Shown: positions 20,209-32,855, numbered from the stretch's first letter. The stretch is 64,000 bases of DNA from Crossiella sp. CA-258035 (GCF_030064675.1 NZ_CP116413.1:6976001-7040000); one strand, 5' to 3'. Notes: generated from the letters alone by a model not told the origin. Made by a program: numbers and translations.

Positions 20209-20559
20209 ATGGGACAGGACGACGGAGCCGGGCCGAGATCGATCTCGGAGTGCATGAAAATGCTGCGGCGCAAGGGCTTCCGGCAGAGCGTGATCCGGGA
20301 CGAGCTGGCCAGCACGGACGCGGTGATGTTCAACCGGGTCTGGCGCGGGGTGCGGGAGACGGTGCTGGCGTACTCGGAGTCCGAGGCGCTGGCCTACCGG
20401 GTGCGGGCCGAGGACGTGGACGCGGCGGATCCGTTCACGGTGGACCCGGACCGGCGGATGTGGCACCGGGGCGGGGAGTTCCTGGAGGTGGCGCGGCAGC
20501 TGCTCGCGTTGCCCCCGCCGCCGGGGCACAGCGCGTTCCCGGCGACCGGGATGGCTTAG
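20209..20559 (+). CDS. Hypothetical protein, 116 aa
   Basis: 116-aa soluble protein of unknown family. The N-terminal half looks like a helix-turn-helix or small helical domain (SECMKMLRRKGFRQSVIRDEL). The C-terminal half contains WHRGGEFLEVARQLLALPPPPG. No signal or membrane segment. ATG 20209 has GGGAGG close upstream. It is divergent from the PucR gene and its stop overlaps that of the GH78 gene. Codon use is typical of the window, so it is probably real. Confidence 0.65.
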   Translation: MGQDDGAGPRSISECMKMLRRKGFRQSVIRDELASTDAVMFNRVWRGVRETVLAYSESEALAYRVRAEDVDAADPFTVDPDRRMWHRGGEFLEVARQLLALPPPPGHSAFPATGMA

Positions 20560-23500
20560 CCGGTGGAGAACGTCCAGGTGCCGGAGCCGACCCGGTAGGG
20601 GGCGTGGCCGGGGATGGGGGGCAGGGTGACCGCACCGGGCGGGGCGGTCACCTGGTGGGCGGGGGCGGTGGGCAGGTGGATCTCCGCGGTCGCGCCGACC
20701 GGGACGGTGGCGGTCAGGGTCAGGCCGGTCGGGGTGGTGGCCCAGCTGACCGCGGCGCGGCCGCGCACGGTGTCGATGCTGGTGCGGGCCCAGGCCACGC
20801 CGGTCCTGGCGTCCGGGCGGATGAGGATGCGTTCGTAGCCGTTGGCCAGTGGGCGCAGGCCCGCCACGTTCTCGTACAGCCACTGGGTGACGGTGCCCTG
20901 GAAGTAGTGGTTGCGGGAGCGGGAGTCCTGGTGCCACATCTCCCACATGGTGTCCGCGCCCTGCTCGATCCAGTAGCCCCAGCTGGGTTCGGTGCGCTGC
21001 ACGGCGATCGCGTGCGCCAGCTCGGCGTGGCCGTGCGCGGTGAGCACCGGCAGCAGCACGCTGGTGCCCAGGCAGCCGGTGTTGAGGTGGTTGCCGCGCT
21101 TGCGGATGTCCGCCGCCAGACTGTCCACAACGGACTGAACTGACTCCGCAGGCACCAGGCCGAAGGCCAGCGGGATGGCGTTGCTGGTCTGGCGGTAGCC
21201 CTGGTCGCGGTCGCCGCGGTAGTGGCCGCCGCGCAGGAAGGTGCGGTTAAGGGTGTCCTCGGCCTGCGCGGCGACCGCGCGGTAGCGGGCCGCGGTGACC
21301 TGGTGGCCGAGCAGCTCCCCCATCTCCGCCACTCCGACCAGCGCGCGGTGCAGGTAGGCGGTGGCGGTGAGCCGGTTGTCCTCGGGGGCCACGCCCCACG
21401 GCGCGTCCGGGGACAGGAAGTCGCCGAGGGCGGTCAGCGCCAGGCCGCCGCTCATCCGGTTGATCTCCCAGTCCAGGTAGCGGGTGAGCGCGGGCCAGTG
21501 CTCGGCGGCCACCCGGTCGTCGCCGTACCAGCGGTGCATCTCCCTGGCCAGGAACGGGAACACGGTGGTCCACTCCGGGGCAGGGGCGAGCTGGCGGTAG
21601 CCCCAGCGGCCGCCGTTGGGCACGATCACCGGGACCTGGCCCGCGCTGTCCTGGGCGTCGGCCAGGTCGCCGGTCCACTTGGCGAACAGGCGCTGCATGC
21701 CGAAGGCGTAGGCCATGCTGGGCGCGCCGACCTGGGCGTCGCCGGTCCAGCCGTTCTTCTCGTACTTGGGGGTGTCGGTGGGCAGGCCGTGCAGGTTGTT
21801 CACGATGGTGCGGCGCATCATCCGGTCCAGCTGCTCGAACATCGGCTCGGCGCAGCGGAACTCGCTGACCTCGGGCACATCGCTGTGCACCAGCCGCCCC
21901 AGCACCTCCTCCGGCCGCGGCCCGGTGATCTGCACGTAGCGGAAACCCTTGTAGGAGAACCGGGGTTCCCAGGTCTCCGCACCGGCGCCCGCGGCGATGT
22001 ACTCGTCGCGCTGCTGGCGGGTGTCCTTGACGTGCTCGTTGACCGACTGCACGCTGCCGTCCGGGTTGAGCTTCTCCCCGTGCAGCAAGGAGATCCGGGT
22101 GCCTGCCGGGGCGCGGACGGTGATCTTGGTCCAGCCGGCCATGGTGCGGCCCATGTCCGCCACGTGCACGCCGGGCCGCAGCTCGGTGATGCTGACCGGG
22201 CGGATGGTCTCGGTGACCCGGATGGGTTCGTTGGGCTGGGCGCGCAGGACTCCGGCAGGGGCGGGGACCAGCTGGGCGTCGGTCCACTGCCGCGGGATGT
22301 GCCGGGCGTCGTAGGTTTCGCCCGCGTACTGGGAGTTCGCGCGGGTGGGGCTGTCGGTGAGCCGCCAGCTGCGGTCGGAGCCGATGGTGGTGCGGCCGCC
22401 GTCGGGGTGGTCGATCTCCAGCTGGGCCAGCAGTCTGGGCTCACCGTGCCACTTGGCCAGGTGCCAGTCCCAGACGTTGATCGTGGTCATGCCGTAGAAA
22501 CCGCGGCCCAGCGTGACATCGAGCCGGTTGTCGCCCTGGCGGAGCTGGCCGGTGATGTCGTGCACGGCGTAGAGCACGGTCTTGTCGTAGCCGGTGAAAC
22601 CCGGGTCGAGGACCTGGTCGCCGACGCGGTGGCCGTTGAGCTGGGCGTCGTAGTAGGCCAGGCCGCTGAGGTAGAGGCGGGCCCGGGTGACCGGTCGGGT
22701 GAGCTGGAAGTCCTTGCGCAGCAACGGTGCCGGTCGCGGCGGGGCGGGCACGGTGACGTCGCGGGCCCACGGGCCGTCGCCGTAGCGGGCCAGGACGGCC
22801 GCGGCGGGCCAGCCGGAGTCGTCGAGGTCGGGGCTGGTCCACTGCGGGTGCGCGGTGCCGGTGGCGCGCCAGCCCGTGCCGGTGGTCAGTTCGCGGGTGC
22901 TGCCGTCGGTGAGCTCGACGAGCAGGCGCAGCAGCAGTCCGGCCGGTCCGCCGCGGTTGGCGGCCTCCACCGCGACGGCGAGCCGGGCTCCGGCGGCGCG
23001 GACCTCCTCGGTGACGTCGAGCAGGTGCGCGGTGGCCCAGGCGTTGCCGGAAGTGTTGGCGGACAACACTTCCCGGCCGTGCAGGTGCACGTTCAGGGCA
23101 TCGTCGGCGGTGGCGACCAGGGTGGCGGCGCGGATCTCGGCCGGGAGGTCCAGGGTGGTGCGGAACCAGCGGGAGCCGGTCGGAGCCTCGGTCAGGGTCC
23201 AGCCGGGGCCGCCGATCCAGGACGCCTGGTCCAGGGCAGGCGGCGGGGGTGGCGCGGTGGGGCCGATCCAGCTGGCGGACCAGGGCTGGCCCAGGTGGCC
23301 GGTCTCCCACCAGGCCGGGGCGCTCCAGGGGCTGGGGCGGTTCTCGCCGTCCCAGACCCGGACCCGCCAGTGGTAGCGGGTGCGGGGGCGCAGCGGCGGG
23401 CCGTCGTAGCGGATGCCCAGGGTGCGGCTTGAGGTGATCCGGCCGGTGTCCCAGTGGGGGCGGCCCTCGGCGAGGCGGCGGGGGTCGGGGTCGGCCTGGA

Positions 23501-23633
23501 CCTGGTAGGCGGACTGGGTCGCGCCGTTGACCTCGGCGGTGAGCACCCAGGCCAGCCGGGGGTGCGGGACGTCGGTGCCGAGCGGGTTGTCCGCGTACTC
23601 GGTGGTGAGCCGGGTGATCGCCACAGCGCACAT
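20556..23633 (-). CDS. GH78 alpha-L-rhamnosidase
   Basis: 1025 aa. Order typical of bacterial GH78: N-terminal fibronectin-like domain (PRLAWVL, AYQVQ), two beta-sandwich carbohydrate-binding modules, the (alpha/alpha)6 catalytic domain with TDTPKYEKNGWTGDAQV (acidic catalytic region), and a C-terminal beta-sandwich. It releases terminal L-rhamnose from glycosides. ATG 23633 has GGGGAGGA 7 bases upstream and starts the family N terminus without a signal peptide, so the enzyme is predicted cytoplasmic. A 10-bp perfect hairpin lies in its coding sequence (23049-23073). Divergent from the nucleotidyltransferase gene. Confidence 0.93.
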   Translation of the reverse strand: MCAVAITRLTTEYADNPLGTDVPHPRLAWVLTAEVNGATQSAYQVQADPDPRRLAEGRPHWDTGRITSSRTLGIRYDGPPLRPRTRYHWRVRVWDGENRPSPWSAPAWWETGHLGQPWSASWIGPTAPPPPPALDQASWIGGPGWTLTEAPTGSRWFRTTLDLPAEIRAATLVATADDALNVHLHGREVLSANTSGNAWATAHLLDVTEEVRAAGARLAVAVEAANRGGPAGLLLRLLVELTDGSTRELTTGTGWRATGTAHPQWTSPDLDDSGWPAAAVLARYGDGPWARDVTVPAPPRPAPLLRKDFQLTRPVTRARLYLSGLAYYDAQLNGHRVGDQVLDPGFTGYDKTVLYAVHDITGQLRQGDNRLDVTLGRGFYGMTTINVWDWHLAKWHGEPRLLAQLEIDHPDGGRTTIGSDRSWRLTDSPTRANSQYAGETYDARHIPRQWTDAQLVPAPAGVLRAQPNEPIRVTETIRPVSITELRPGVHVADMGRTMAGWTKITVRAPAGTRISLLHGEKLNPDGSVQSVNEHVKDTRQQRDEYIAAGAGAETWEPRFSYKGFRYVQITGPRPEEVLGRLVHSDVPEVSEFRCAEPMFEQLDRMMRRTIVNNLHGLPTDTPKYEKNGWTGDAQVGAPSMAYAFGMQRLFAKWTGDLADAQDSAGQVPVIVPNGGRWGYRQLAPAPEWTTVFPFLAREMHRWYGDDRVAAEHWPALTRYLDWEINRMSGGLALTALGDFLSPDAPWGVAPEDNRLTATAYLHRALVGVAEMGELLGHQVTAARYRAVAAQAEDTLNRTFLRGGHYRGDRDQGYRQTSNAIPLAFGLVPAESVQSVVDSLAADIRKRGNHLNTGCLGTSVLLPVLTAHGHAELAHAIAVQRTEPSWGYWIEQGADTMWEMWHQDSRSRNHYFQGTVTQWLYENVAGLRPLANGYERILIRPDARTGVAWARTSIDTVRGRAAVSWATTPTGLTLTATVPVGATAEIHLPTAPAHQVTAPPGAVTLPPIPGHAPYRVGSGTWTFSTG

Positions 23634-23736
23634 GGGTTGGTCCTCCCCTGCCTCGGCGGTCCCGTCAACCGACAGTGCCACCGCCGCCGCGCCCGCGCCA
23701 CCGCCGCGCAGGAAGTTCCGCTGGCACACTGGGCTG

Positions 23737-24570
23737 ATGCCGTATCCCGGAGCCGAACGCACCGCCGCCCGCTACCTGGCCGTGGCCGACCGGCTGCTAC
23801 CCGGCCGGATCACCGGCTGCTACCTGGTCGGCTCGGCCGCGCTGGGCGCCTGGCGGGCCGGGCGCAGCGACATCGACTTCATCGCGGTGGTGGACGGCGG
23901 TTTCCGCGAGGGGGAGCTGCGCCGCCTGCGGGTGCTGCACGTCGTCGGCAACCTGCCCGCCGCCGGACGCGCGCTGCTCAGGGCGGATCCGACCATCCCC
24001 GGCACGATGAACGGCGCGTTCGTGCCCGCGGCCGAGCTCGGCGAACCGGTGACCCGGATCCGGCCGCTGGCCTCGCACAGCGGCCGCTCCTTCAAACGCG
24101 GCCGCGGGTTCGACGTGAACCCGGTGATGTGGAAGGTGTTGCGGGAACAGGGAGTCACCGTGCGCGGCCCGGCCCCGGACCGGCTCGGACTCGACCCGGA
24201 ACCGGACCGGCTGCGGGAGTGGAACCTGGACCAGCTGCGCGGCCACTGGCGGGACTGGGCACAGCAGTGCGTCACCGGCGGGGCGTCGGGCAAACCCCTG
24301 GTGTCCGCGCACCGGGCGGCACTGGCCAGGGTGCTCGGCCCGCCGCGCCTGCACCACACCATCGCCACCGGCGCGGTGATCTCGAAAGAAGCGGCGGCCG
24401 AATACGCCCTCGATGTCTTCGACACCCGCTGGCATCCATTGCTGCGCGCCGCCTTGGCCCAGCGCACCGGCGGGCCGGGCCCGGAAATCCCGGAACCCGG
24501 CCAGCTGACCCGGTTGGCCGGTGAGTTCACCCTGGAACTGATCGGCGATGCGGAACGGTTGGCGCGCTGA
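23737..24570 (+). CDS. Nucleotidyltransferase-fold protein (aminoglycoside adenylyltransferase-like)
   Basis: 277 aa. The N terminus has the polymerase-beta-type nucleotidyltransferase motif: GSAALGAWRAGRSDIDFIAV (Gly-Ser and the two metal Asp). The C-terminal half resembles the helical DUF4111 domain of ANT(3'')-like enzymes (ISKEAAAEYALDVF). Relatives adenylylate aminoglycosides, but many actinobacterial copies have no demonstrated resistance role. ATG 23737 starts the motif-bearing domain. Its TGA directly abuts the convergent LPMO stop with no gap. Confidence 0.8.
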   Translation: MPYPGAERTAARYLAVADRLLPGRITGCYLVGSAALGAWRAGRSDIDFIAVVDGGFREGELRRLRVLHVVGNLPAAGRALLRADPTIPGTMNGAFVPAAELGEPVTRIRPLASHSGRSFKRGRGFDVNPVMWKVLREQGVTVRGPAPDRLGLDPEPDRLREWNLDQLRGHWRDWAQQCVTGGASGKPLVSAHRAALARVLGPPRLHHTIATGAVISKEAAAEYALDVFDTRWHPLLRAALAQRTGGPGPEIPEPGQLTRLAGEFTLELIGDAERLAR

Positions 24571-25176
24571 TCAGAAAGTGACGTCGATGCACTGGTAGAA
24601 CGCGTTTCCGGTGTCCGCGATGTCCCAGACCGCCAGGATCAGGTGCCTGCCGGTCTTGCCCGCCGGCACGGTGCCGGTGTGCGAGACCGCGTTCGGCGGC
24701 CGCGCGCCACCGTTGCTGACACTGATGAACGGGGCAGGGTCCAGCGCGGCGCGGGTCAGTTTCGCGTTGGCGTTCCAGCCGTTCTTGGTGATGAAGTACT
24801 TGAACGAGGTGCTCGCGTGCGGCGCGGTCAGGTACCAGCTGAACGTGCGGCTCGCGCCGCTGGTCAGCTGGGTGGACGGCCAGCTCCCGCCGCGCGGGTC
24901 GTCCAGCTGCGCGAACTGGCTGAGTCCACCGGCGCAGATGCTGCCGTCAGCGGGTCCGCGGGCCGGGAATCCCTTGGGGCCCTCCACACTTTGTGGTTCC
25001 CACTGGATCGGGCCGCAGTTCTTGGCGGTGCCGAGTTTGCAGAAGTAGGCCCGGCTGTTCGGGCCGTTGGTGTAACCGTGCGCGCTGGCCGTGGCCGGTA
25101 CCAGGACGGAAAGCGCCATCAGCGCCAGGCTCATCAGGCCGACGAGAATCGATCGCGTGATCGGAGTGGTGTGCAA
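24571..25176 (-). CDS. AA10 lytic polysaccharide monooxygenase (chitin/cellulose-active)
   Basis: 201 aa. The signal peptide ends ...VPATASA, exposing a mature N-terminal His (HGYTNGPNSRAYFC), which with the second His (TAPHASTSFKY) forms the copper histidine brace. AA10 landmarks NCGPIQWEPQSVE and GRHLILAVWDIADTGNAFYQ are present. These secreted copper enzymes oxidatively cleave chitin or cellulose. It is a single-domain form with no additional carbohydrate-binding module. ATG 25176. Monocistronic, back-to-back with the nucleotidyltransferase gene. Confidence 0.95.
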   Translation of the reverse strand: MHTTPITRSILVGLMSLALMALSVLVPATASAHGYTNGPNSRAYFCKLGTAKNCGPIQWEPQSVEGPKGFPARGPADGSICAGGLSQFAQLDDPRGGSWPSTQLTSGASRTFSWYLTAPHASTSFKYFITKNGWNANAKLTRAALDPAPFISVSNGGARPPNAVSHTGTVPAGKTGRHLILAVWDIADTGNAFYQCIDVTF

Positions 25177-25333
25177 GGCAACCTCCGCGGTGTTTCCGGC
25201 GGCGGGGGTTGCACCTCATGATGACACCGGGCGGAGATTTCCCGGCAGCGACTAACGTCGGATTACCGGTTCTCCGGCGAATGCCAGGGCCGGGTGTCGC
25301 CGGAATCGTGACGACACCCGGCCTGGCGTGGCT

Positions 25334-26797
25334 TCACCCGGCCTGTTCGGCCTTGTCCGGCGTGGCCCACAGGGTGTGGAAGGAGCCCTCGGCGTCCACC
25401 CGGCGGTAGGTGTGCGCGCCGAAGTTGTCCCGCAGGCCCTGGATCAGCGCGGCGGGCAGCCGGTCGCGGCGCAGGCCGTCGTAGTAGGCCAGCGAGGAGG
25501 AGAACGCCGGGGTCGGCACGCCCTCGCGGACCGCGTCCGCGACCACCCGGCGCCAGCTGTCCACGCCGCTGGTGACCGCCTCGGCGAAGTACGGGGCGAC
25601 CAGCAGGCTGGGCAGGTCGGGGTTGGCGTCGTAGGACTCGCGGATGCGGTCCAGGAACCGGGCCCTGATGATGCAGCCGCCACGCCAGATGGTGGCGGTG
25701 GCGCCCAGATCGATGTCCCAGCCGTACTCCTGGCTGCCCGCGCGGATGTGGTCGAAGCCCTGGGCGTAGGCGACCACCTTGGAGGCGTAGAGCGCCTTGC
25801 GCACGTCCTCGATGAAGGCGTCCCGGTCGGCGTCCTTCACCCAGCCCGCGCCCGCCTCGCTGCCGAAGGCCTCGGCCGCGGCGGCGCGCTGGCCGGCGTG
25901 CCCGGACAGGGACCTGGCGAAGGTGGCCTCGGCGATCCCGGTGATCGGCACGCCCAGGTCCAGCGCGCTCTGCACGGTCCAGCGGCCGGTGCCCTTCTGC
26001 TCGGCCTGGTCCTGCACCACGTCCACGAACGGCTTGCCGGTGCGGGCGTCGGTGTGCGCGAGCACGTCCGCGGTGATCTCGATGAGGAAGGACTCCAGGT
26101 CGCCCTCGTTCCAGCCGCGGAAGATCTCCGCGATCTCCGCGGGGGTGGCGCCGAGTCCGGCGCGGAGCAGGTCGTAGGCCTCCGCGATGAGCTGCATGTC
26201 GGCGTACTCGATGCCGTTGTGCACCATCTTCACGAAGTGGCCCGCGCCGTCCGGGCCGACGTGCACACAGCAGGCCTGCCCGTCCACGGTGGCCGCGATC
26301 GACTCGAACACCGGGCCGAGCCGCGCATAGGACTCCTTCGAGCCGCCCGGCATGATGCTGGGCCCGAGCAGCGCGCCCTCCTCGCCGCCGGAGACGCCGG
26401 CGCCGACGAAGTGCAGGCCCTTCTCCTTGAGCGCGGCCTCGCGGCGGCGGGTGTCGGCGAAGTGCGCGTTGCCGCAGTCCACCACGATGTCGCCGGGTTC
26501 GAGCAGCTCGGCCAGCTCGTCGATGACCGCGTCGGTCGGGCCGCCGGCCTTGACCATGACGATCGCCACCCGCGGGCGCTCCAGCGCGTCCACGAACTCG
26601 GCGAGGGTCTCCGCCGGGACGAAGGTGCCCTCGTCGCCGTGCTCGGCGACCAGGCTCTTCATCCGCTCCACCGACCGGTTGTGCACGGCGACCGGGTAGC
26701 CGTTGCGGGCGAGGTTGCGGGCCAGGTTGCGGCCCATCACCGCCAACCCGGTCACCCCGATGCGTGCCGTCGCGGTCCTGGAGGTCTCGCTGCTCAT
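25334..26797 (-). CDS. gnd: 6-phosphogluconate dehydrogenase, decarboxylating
   Basis: 487 aa, the size of the long (dimeric) form. Oxidative pentose phosphate pathway: 6-phosphogluconate to ribulose-5-phosphate, CO2 and NAD(P)H. The nucleotide-binding motif is IGVTGLAVMGRNLARN, the NADP-selecting region is HNRSVERM, and the catalytic Lys and substrate region is HFVKMVHNGIEYADMQLIAE. The C-terminal helical domain is complete. ATG 26797 is favoured; a GTG nine bases upstream is the alternative. Monocistronic. Confidence 0.95.
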   Translation of the reverse strand: MSSETSRTATARIGVTGLAVMGRNLARNLARNGYPVAVHNRSVERMKSLVAEHGDEGTFVPAETLAEFVDALERPRVAIVMVKAGGPTDAVIDELAELLEPGDIVVDCGNAHFADTRRREAALKEKGLHFVGAGVSGGEEGALLGPSIMPGGSKESYARLGPVFESIAATVDGQACCVHVGPDGAGHFVKMVHNGIEYADMQLIAEAYDLLRAGLGATPAEIAEIFRGWNEGDLESFLIEITADVLAHTDARTGKPFVDVVQDQAEQKGTGRWTVQSALDLGVPITGIAEATFARSLSGHAGQRAAAAEAFGSEAGAGWVKDADRDAFIEDVRKALYASKVVAYAQGFDHIRAGSQEYGWDIDLGATATIWRGGCIIRARFLDRIRESYDANPDLPSLLVAPYFAEAVTSGVDSWRRVVADAVREGVPTPAFSSSLAYYDGLRRDRLPAALIQGLRDNFGAHTYRRVDAEGSFHTLWATPDKAEQAG

Positions 26798-26893
26798 CCT
26801 GCCCACCGTTCCGTGTCTGTGGCTGCTGCTACCTAGCGCAACGCCAACCCTGCCACTCCTACTCCCTGTTCAACGTGCGGGACCAAGGATCGT

Positions 26894-27847
26894 TCACGCG
26901 CGGCCACCCCGCAGTGCACGCCGGAGCGCGTCGGTGAGGTCCCGGCCCATGCGGACGGTGACCGCGGCCCCGGCGACGAACGCGGAGCCGTGGAAAGTTC
27001 CCGGGTACAGGTGCAGTTCGGTGGACACCCCGGCCTGGACCAGTCGCTGCGCGTAGTCGAGACCCTCGTCCCGGAGCGGGTCGAACTCGCACACCGCGAC
27101 GAAGGCCGGTGGCAGCCCGGACAGGTCGGTGGCGCGGGCCGGGGCCGCGTACGGGGAGACGTCCTCGGTGCCGCGCCTGCCGTCGCCGAGGTAGAAGTCC
27201 CAGCTCAGGATGGCGTTGGGCCGGTGCCACATCGGGGTGTCGGTGAAGGCGGTCATGGACGGGGTGCTCAGCCGGTCGTCCAGCTCGGGGATGTTGAGCA
27301 CCTGGTAGGCCAGTGCGGGGCCGCCGCGGTCGCGGGCCAGCAGCGTGACCGCCGCGGCCAGCCCGCCGCCCGCGCTGTCCCCGCCGACCGCGATCCGGTC
27401 CGGGTCCACGCCCAGCTCGGCGGCGTGCTTCGCGGTCCACTCCAGGGTGGCGTAGCAGTCCTCCAGGCCCGCGGGGAACGGGTGTTCGGGGGCGAGCCGG
27501 TAGTCCATGGCGACCACGACCACGCCGACCTCGTCGGCCACCCGCAGCGCGGTCCGCTCGGCCATGTCCAGGTCGCCGATGACGAAGCCGCCGCCGTGGA
27601 TGTGCACCAGCGCGCCCAGCGGGCCGGGTTCGGCGGCCGGGGTGTAGACCCGGATGTCCACTTCGGGCGCGCCCGCCGGGCCGGGGATGCTCAGCGCGCG
27701 CACCTCGACCGGGTTCACCGGCTGGTAGGCGGGGATCACGTCGGCCATCTCCCGCATCCGGGCGCGGATGGCCGCCGGGTCGGCGAAGTCCACCTCGGGG
27801 ATCATGGTGATCCAGGTGGCCAGTTCGGGGTCGATCGGGTAGCTCAT
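26894..27847 (-). CDS. Alpha/beta hydrolase, hormone-sensitive-lipase (family IV) esterase
   Basis: 317 aa, typical size. Oxyanion motif HGGG (LVHIHGGGFVIGDLD), nucleophile GDSAGG (Ser), acid in EFDPLRDEG, and catalytic His in YPGTFHGSAFV. Acts on short-chain esters in the cytoplasm. ATG 27847 begins the conserved MSYPIDPELATW; the frame runs open upstream as antisense of the PucR gene. Divergent from a PucR-type regulator 93 bp away, with a 14-bp palindrome in between, so it is probably that regulator's target. Confidence 0.92.
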   Translation of the reverse strand: MSYPIDPELATWITMIPEVDFADPAAIRARMREMADVIPAYQPVNPVEVRALSIPGPAGAPEVDIRVYTPAAEPGPLGALVHIHGGGFVIGDLDMAERTALRVADEVGVVVVAMDYRLAPEHPFPAGLEDCYATLEWTAKHAAELGVDPDRIAVGGDSAGGGLAAAVTLLARDRGGPALAYQVLNIPELDDRLSTPSMTAFTDTPMWHRPNAILSWDFYLGDGRRGTEDVSPYAAPARATDLSGLPPAFVAVCEFDPLRDEGLDYAQRLVQAGVSTELHLYPGTFHGSAFVAGAAVTVRMGRDLTDALRRALRGGRA

Positions 27848-27893
27848 GATCGAAGTCTGCGCCGCGGGCGCGGGCCGCGCCCACCGCCAACCG

Positions 27894-27907
27894 CCGGTGG
27901 TCACCGG
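27894..27907. promoter_or_regulatory. Palindrome in the esterase/PucR divergent promoter
   Basis: CCGGTGGTCACCGG, a perfect 14-bp palindrome, 33 bp upstream of the regulator start and 47 bp upstream of the esterase start. Candidate operator for the adjacent regulator. Confidence 0.45.
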
Positions 27908-27939
27908 GCCTGGACCCGCCAAATGGCTACCCTGGCGGC

Positions 27940-28965
27940 ATGGAAGGCCTGCTGCTGCGCCTGTCCGCGTTGGACGCCGACGCGGCCGGCGAGGTGCGCG
28001 TGATCGCCTTCTTCGACTCGCTGATCGCCCGCCGGGCAGGCCTGGACACCCTGCTGGCCACCACGGCCCAGCTCGTCGAGTGCCCGGTCGGCCTGGACGC
28101 CGCCGAGCGGGGACTCGCGCTGGCCGCCGATCCGCCTGGTGTGGTGCGGGCCGGGGTGTCAACGCCGAAGGGCGCGCGGGCGCGGGAGCTGCCGGACGGG
28201 TCGCGGGTGTGGCTGGCCCGGCCGGGGGCTGGGCTGCCGATGGACGAGATGGTGCTGGAGCGGTTCGCGATCGCCGCGGAGCTGGTGCTGGCCAGGGGCG
28301 GGTTGCCGGAGCTGGGTGATCCGGCGCTGGTGGAGCTGGTGCTGGCGGAGCGGGCCGGGGAGGCGGAGCGGTCGCGGGCGCTGCACCTGCTCGGACTCAC
28401 GCCGGGGACGCGGGTGCGGGTGCTCGCGGTGGCGGGGGACTCGACCGGGCTGGGCGGGTGGTCGGCGGAGCTGGGGCGGCTGCGGGCGGTGCTGCTGGCC
28501 GAACCGCCGGAGCTGGGCCAGGTGCGGCCGCCCACGCGGGTCGGGGTCGGCGGTGAGGTGGCCGCGATCGAGGCGCGCCGCTCCTGGCGGCAGGCCCGGC
28601 TCGCGGTGCGGCTGGCCGGATCGCTGCCCTGGGACCCGCCGGTGTGCTGGTGGGAGCGGCTTGGCGCGCTGGCCACGGTGGCCGAGGGCTTGCGCGGCAA
28701 CGACATCGGCCAGATCGAGGACGTGCGCGCGCTGGACCGGCTGTCCGAGGGCCCGCTCGGCGCGGACCTGCTGCTGATCCTGTCCGCGGTGTGCGCGCAC
28801 GACTCGGTGCGCAAGGCCGCGGCCGAGGTGCACCGGCACCACAGCTCGGTCGCCGCGCGCCTGGCGCACGCGGAGAGCGAGCTGGGTTTCCCGGTGACCA
28901 CGGCCGCGGGCCGCTTCCGGCTGCACCTGGCGATGGTGCTGCGCCGTTTGCGGGACAACGCTTAG
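27940..28965 (+). CDS. PucR/CdaR-like helix-turn-helix regulator
   Basis: 341 aa. The N-terminal half lacks clear motifs. The C-terminal PucR helix-turn-helix reads LSAVCAHDSVRKAAAEVHRH then HSSVAARLAHAESELGF. ATG 27940. Divergent from the HSL-type esterase. The 3' end abuts a palindromic TGTTGGCCG element that separates it from the convergent cobN. Confidence 0.82.
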   Translation: MEGLLLRLSALDADAAGEVRVIAFFDSLIARRAGLDTLLATTAQLVECPVGLDAAERGLALAADPPGVVRAGVSTPKGARARELPDGSRVWLARPGAGLPMDEMVLERFAIAAELVLARGGLPELGDPALVELVLAERAGEAERSRALHLLGLTPGTRVRVLAVAGDSTGLGGWSAELGRLRAVLLAEPPELGQVRPPTRVGVGGEVAAIEARRSWRQARLAVRLAGSLPWDPPVCWWERLGALATVAEGLRGNDIGQIEDVRALDRLSEGPLGADLLLILSAVCAHDSVRKAAAEVHRHHSSVAARLAHAESELGFPVTTAAGRFRLHLAMVLRRLRDNA

Positions 28966-28989
28966 CCGCACGGCCTGTACCCCACCGTC

Positions 28990-29089
28990 GTGTTGGCCGT
29001 TGTCGTACGGTGTGTTGGCCGTTGTGGACGGTGTGTTGGCCGAATGGGGCACTAATTCGGCCAACACTGTGTACGACAACGGCCAACAC
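28990..29089. repeat. TGTTGGCCG palindromic element A
   Basis: Three forward copies (28991, 29013, 29034) and two inverted copies (29058-29066, 29080-29088) of TGTTGGCCG. The outer arms GTGTTGGCCGTTGTCGTAC (28990-29008) and its exact complement (29071-29089) give a perfect 19-bp inverted repeat with a nested second dyad. It lies exactly between the convergent stops of the PucR gene and cobN, where it could act as a bidirectional terminator. Confidence 0.85.
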
Positions 29090-29093
29090 ACGC

Positions 29094-32699
<3,606 letters not shown>

Positions 32700-32744
32700 G
32701 CTGGTCTCCACATCCCTCGGGGTCCGCGCCCCACATCGGTCGGG

Positions 32745-32855
32745 ACGGTGAGCGGAGTGTCTGGCTCCCAGGCGGGCCTGGTGACAGTGGCGGGACCGCG
32801 CCGGACTCGCACCGGCTTCCTCCGTGGTTCACCGTTCGGAGAGGACCCTACCCGC
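32745..32855 (-). promoter_or_regulatory. Cobalamin (adenosylcobalamin) riboswitch in the cobN leader
   Basis: Read on the minus strand, the leader contains GAAGCCGGTGCGAGTCCGG, then GGTCCCGCCACTGT (the B12 box), then GGGAGCCAGACACT. These are the conserved core blocks of cobalamin riboswitches in the right order. It ends about 45 bases before the cobN start, so translational or attenuator control is possible. The boundaries are approximate. Its promoter must lie above about 32860, inside the 5' end of divergent cobG. Confidence 0.92.

Noticed and set aside
23634-23762. N-terminal extension of GH78 with a signal-like segment
   Set aside because: It overlaps the divergent nucleotidyltransferase gene, lacks twin Arg or a clear cleavage site, and the ATG at 23633 has a strong ribosome site.
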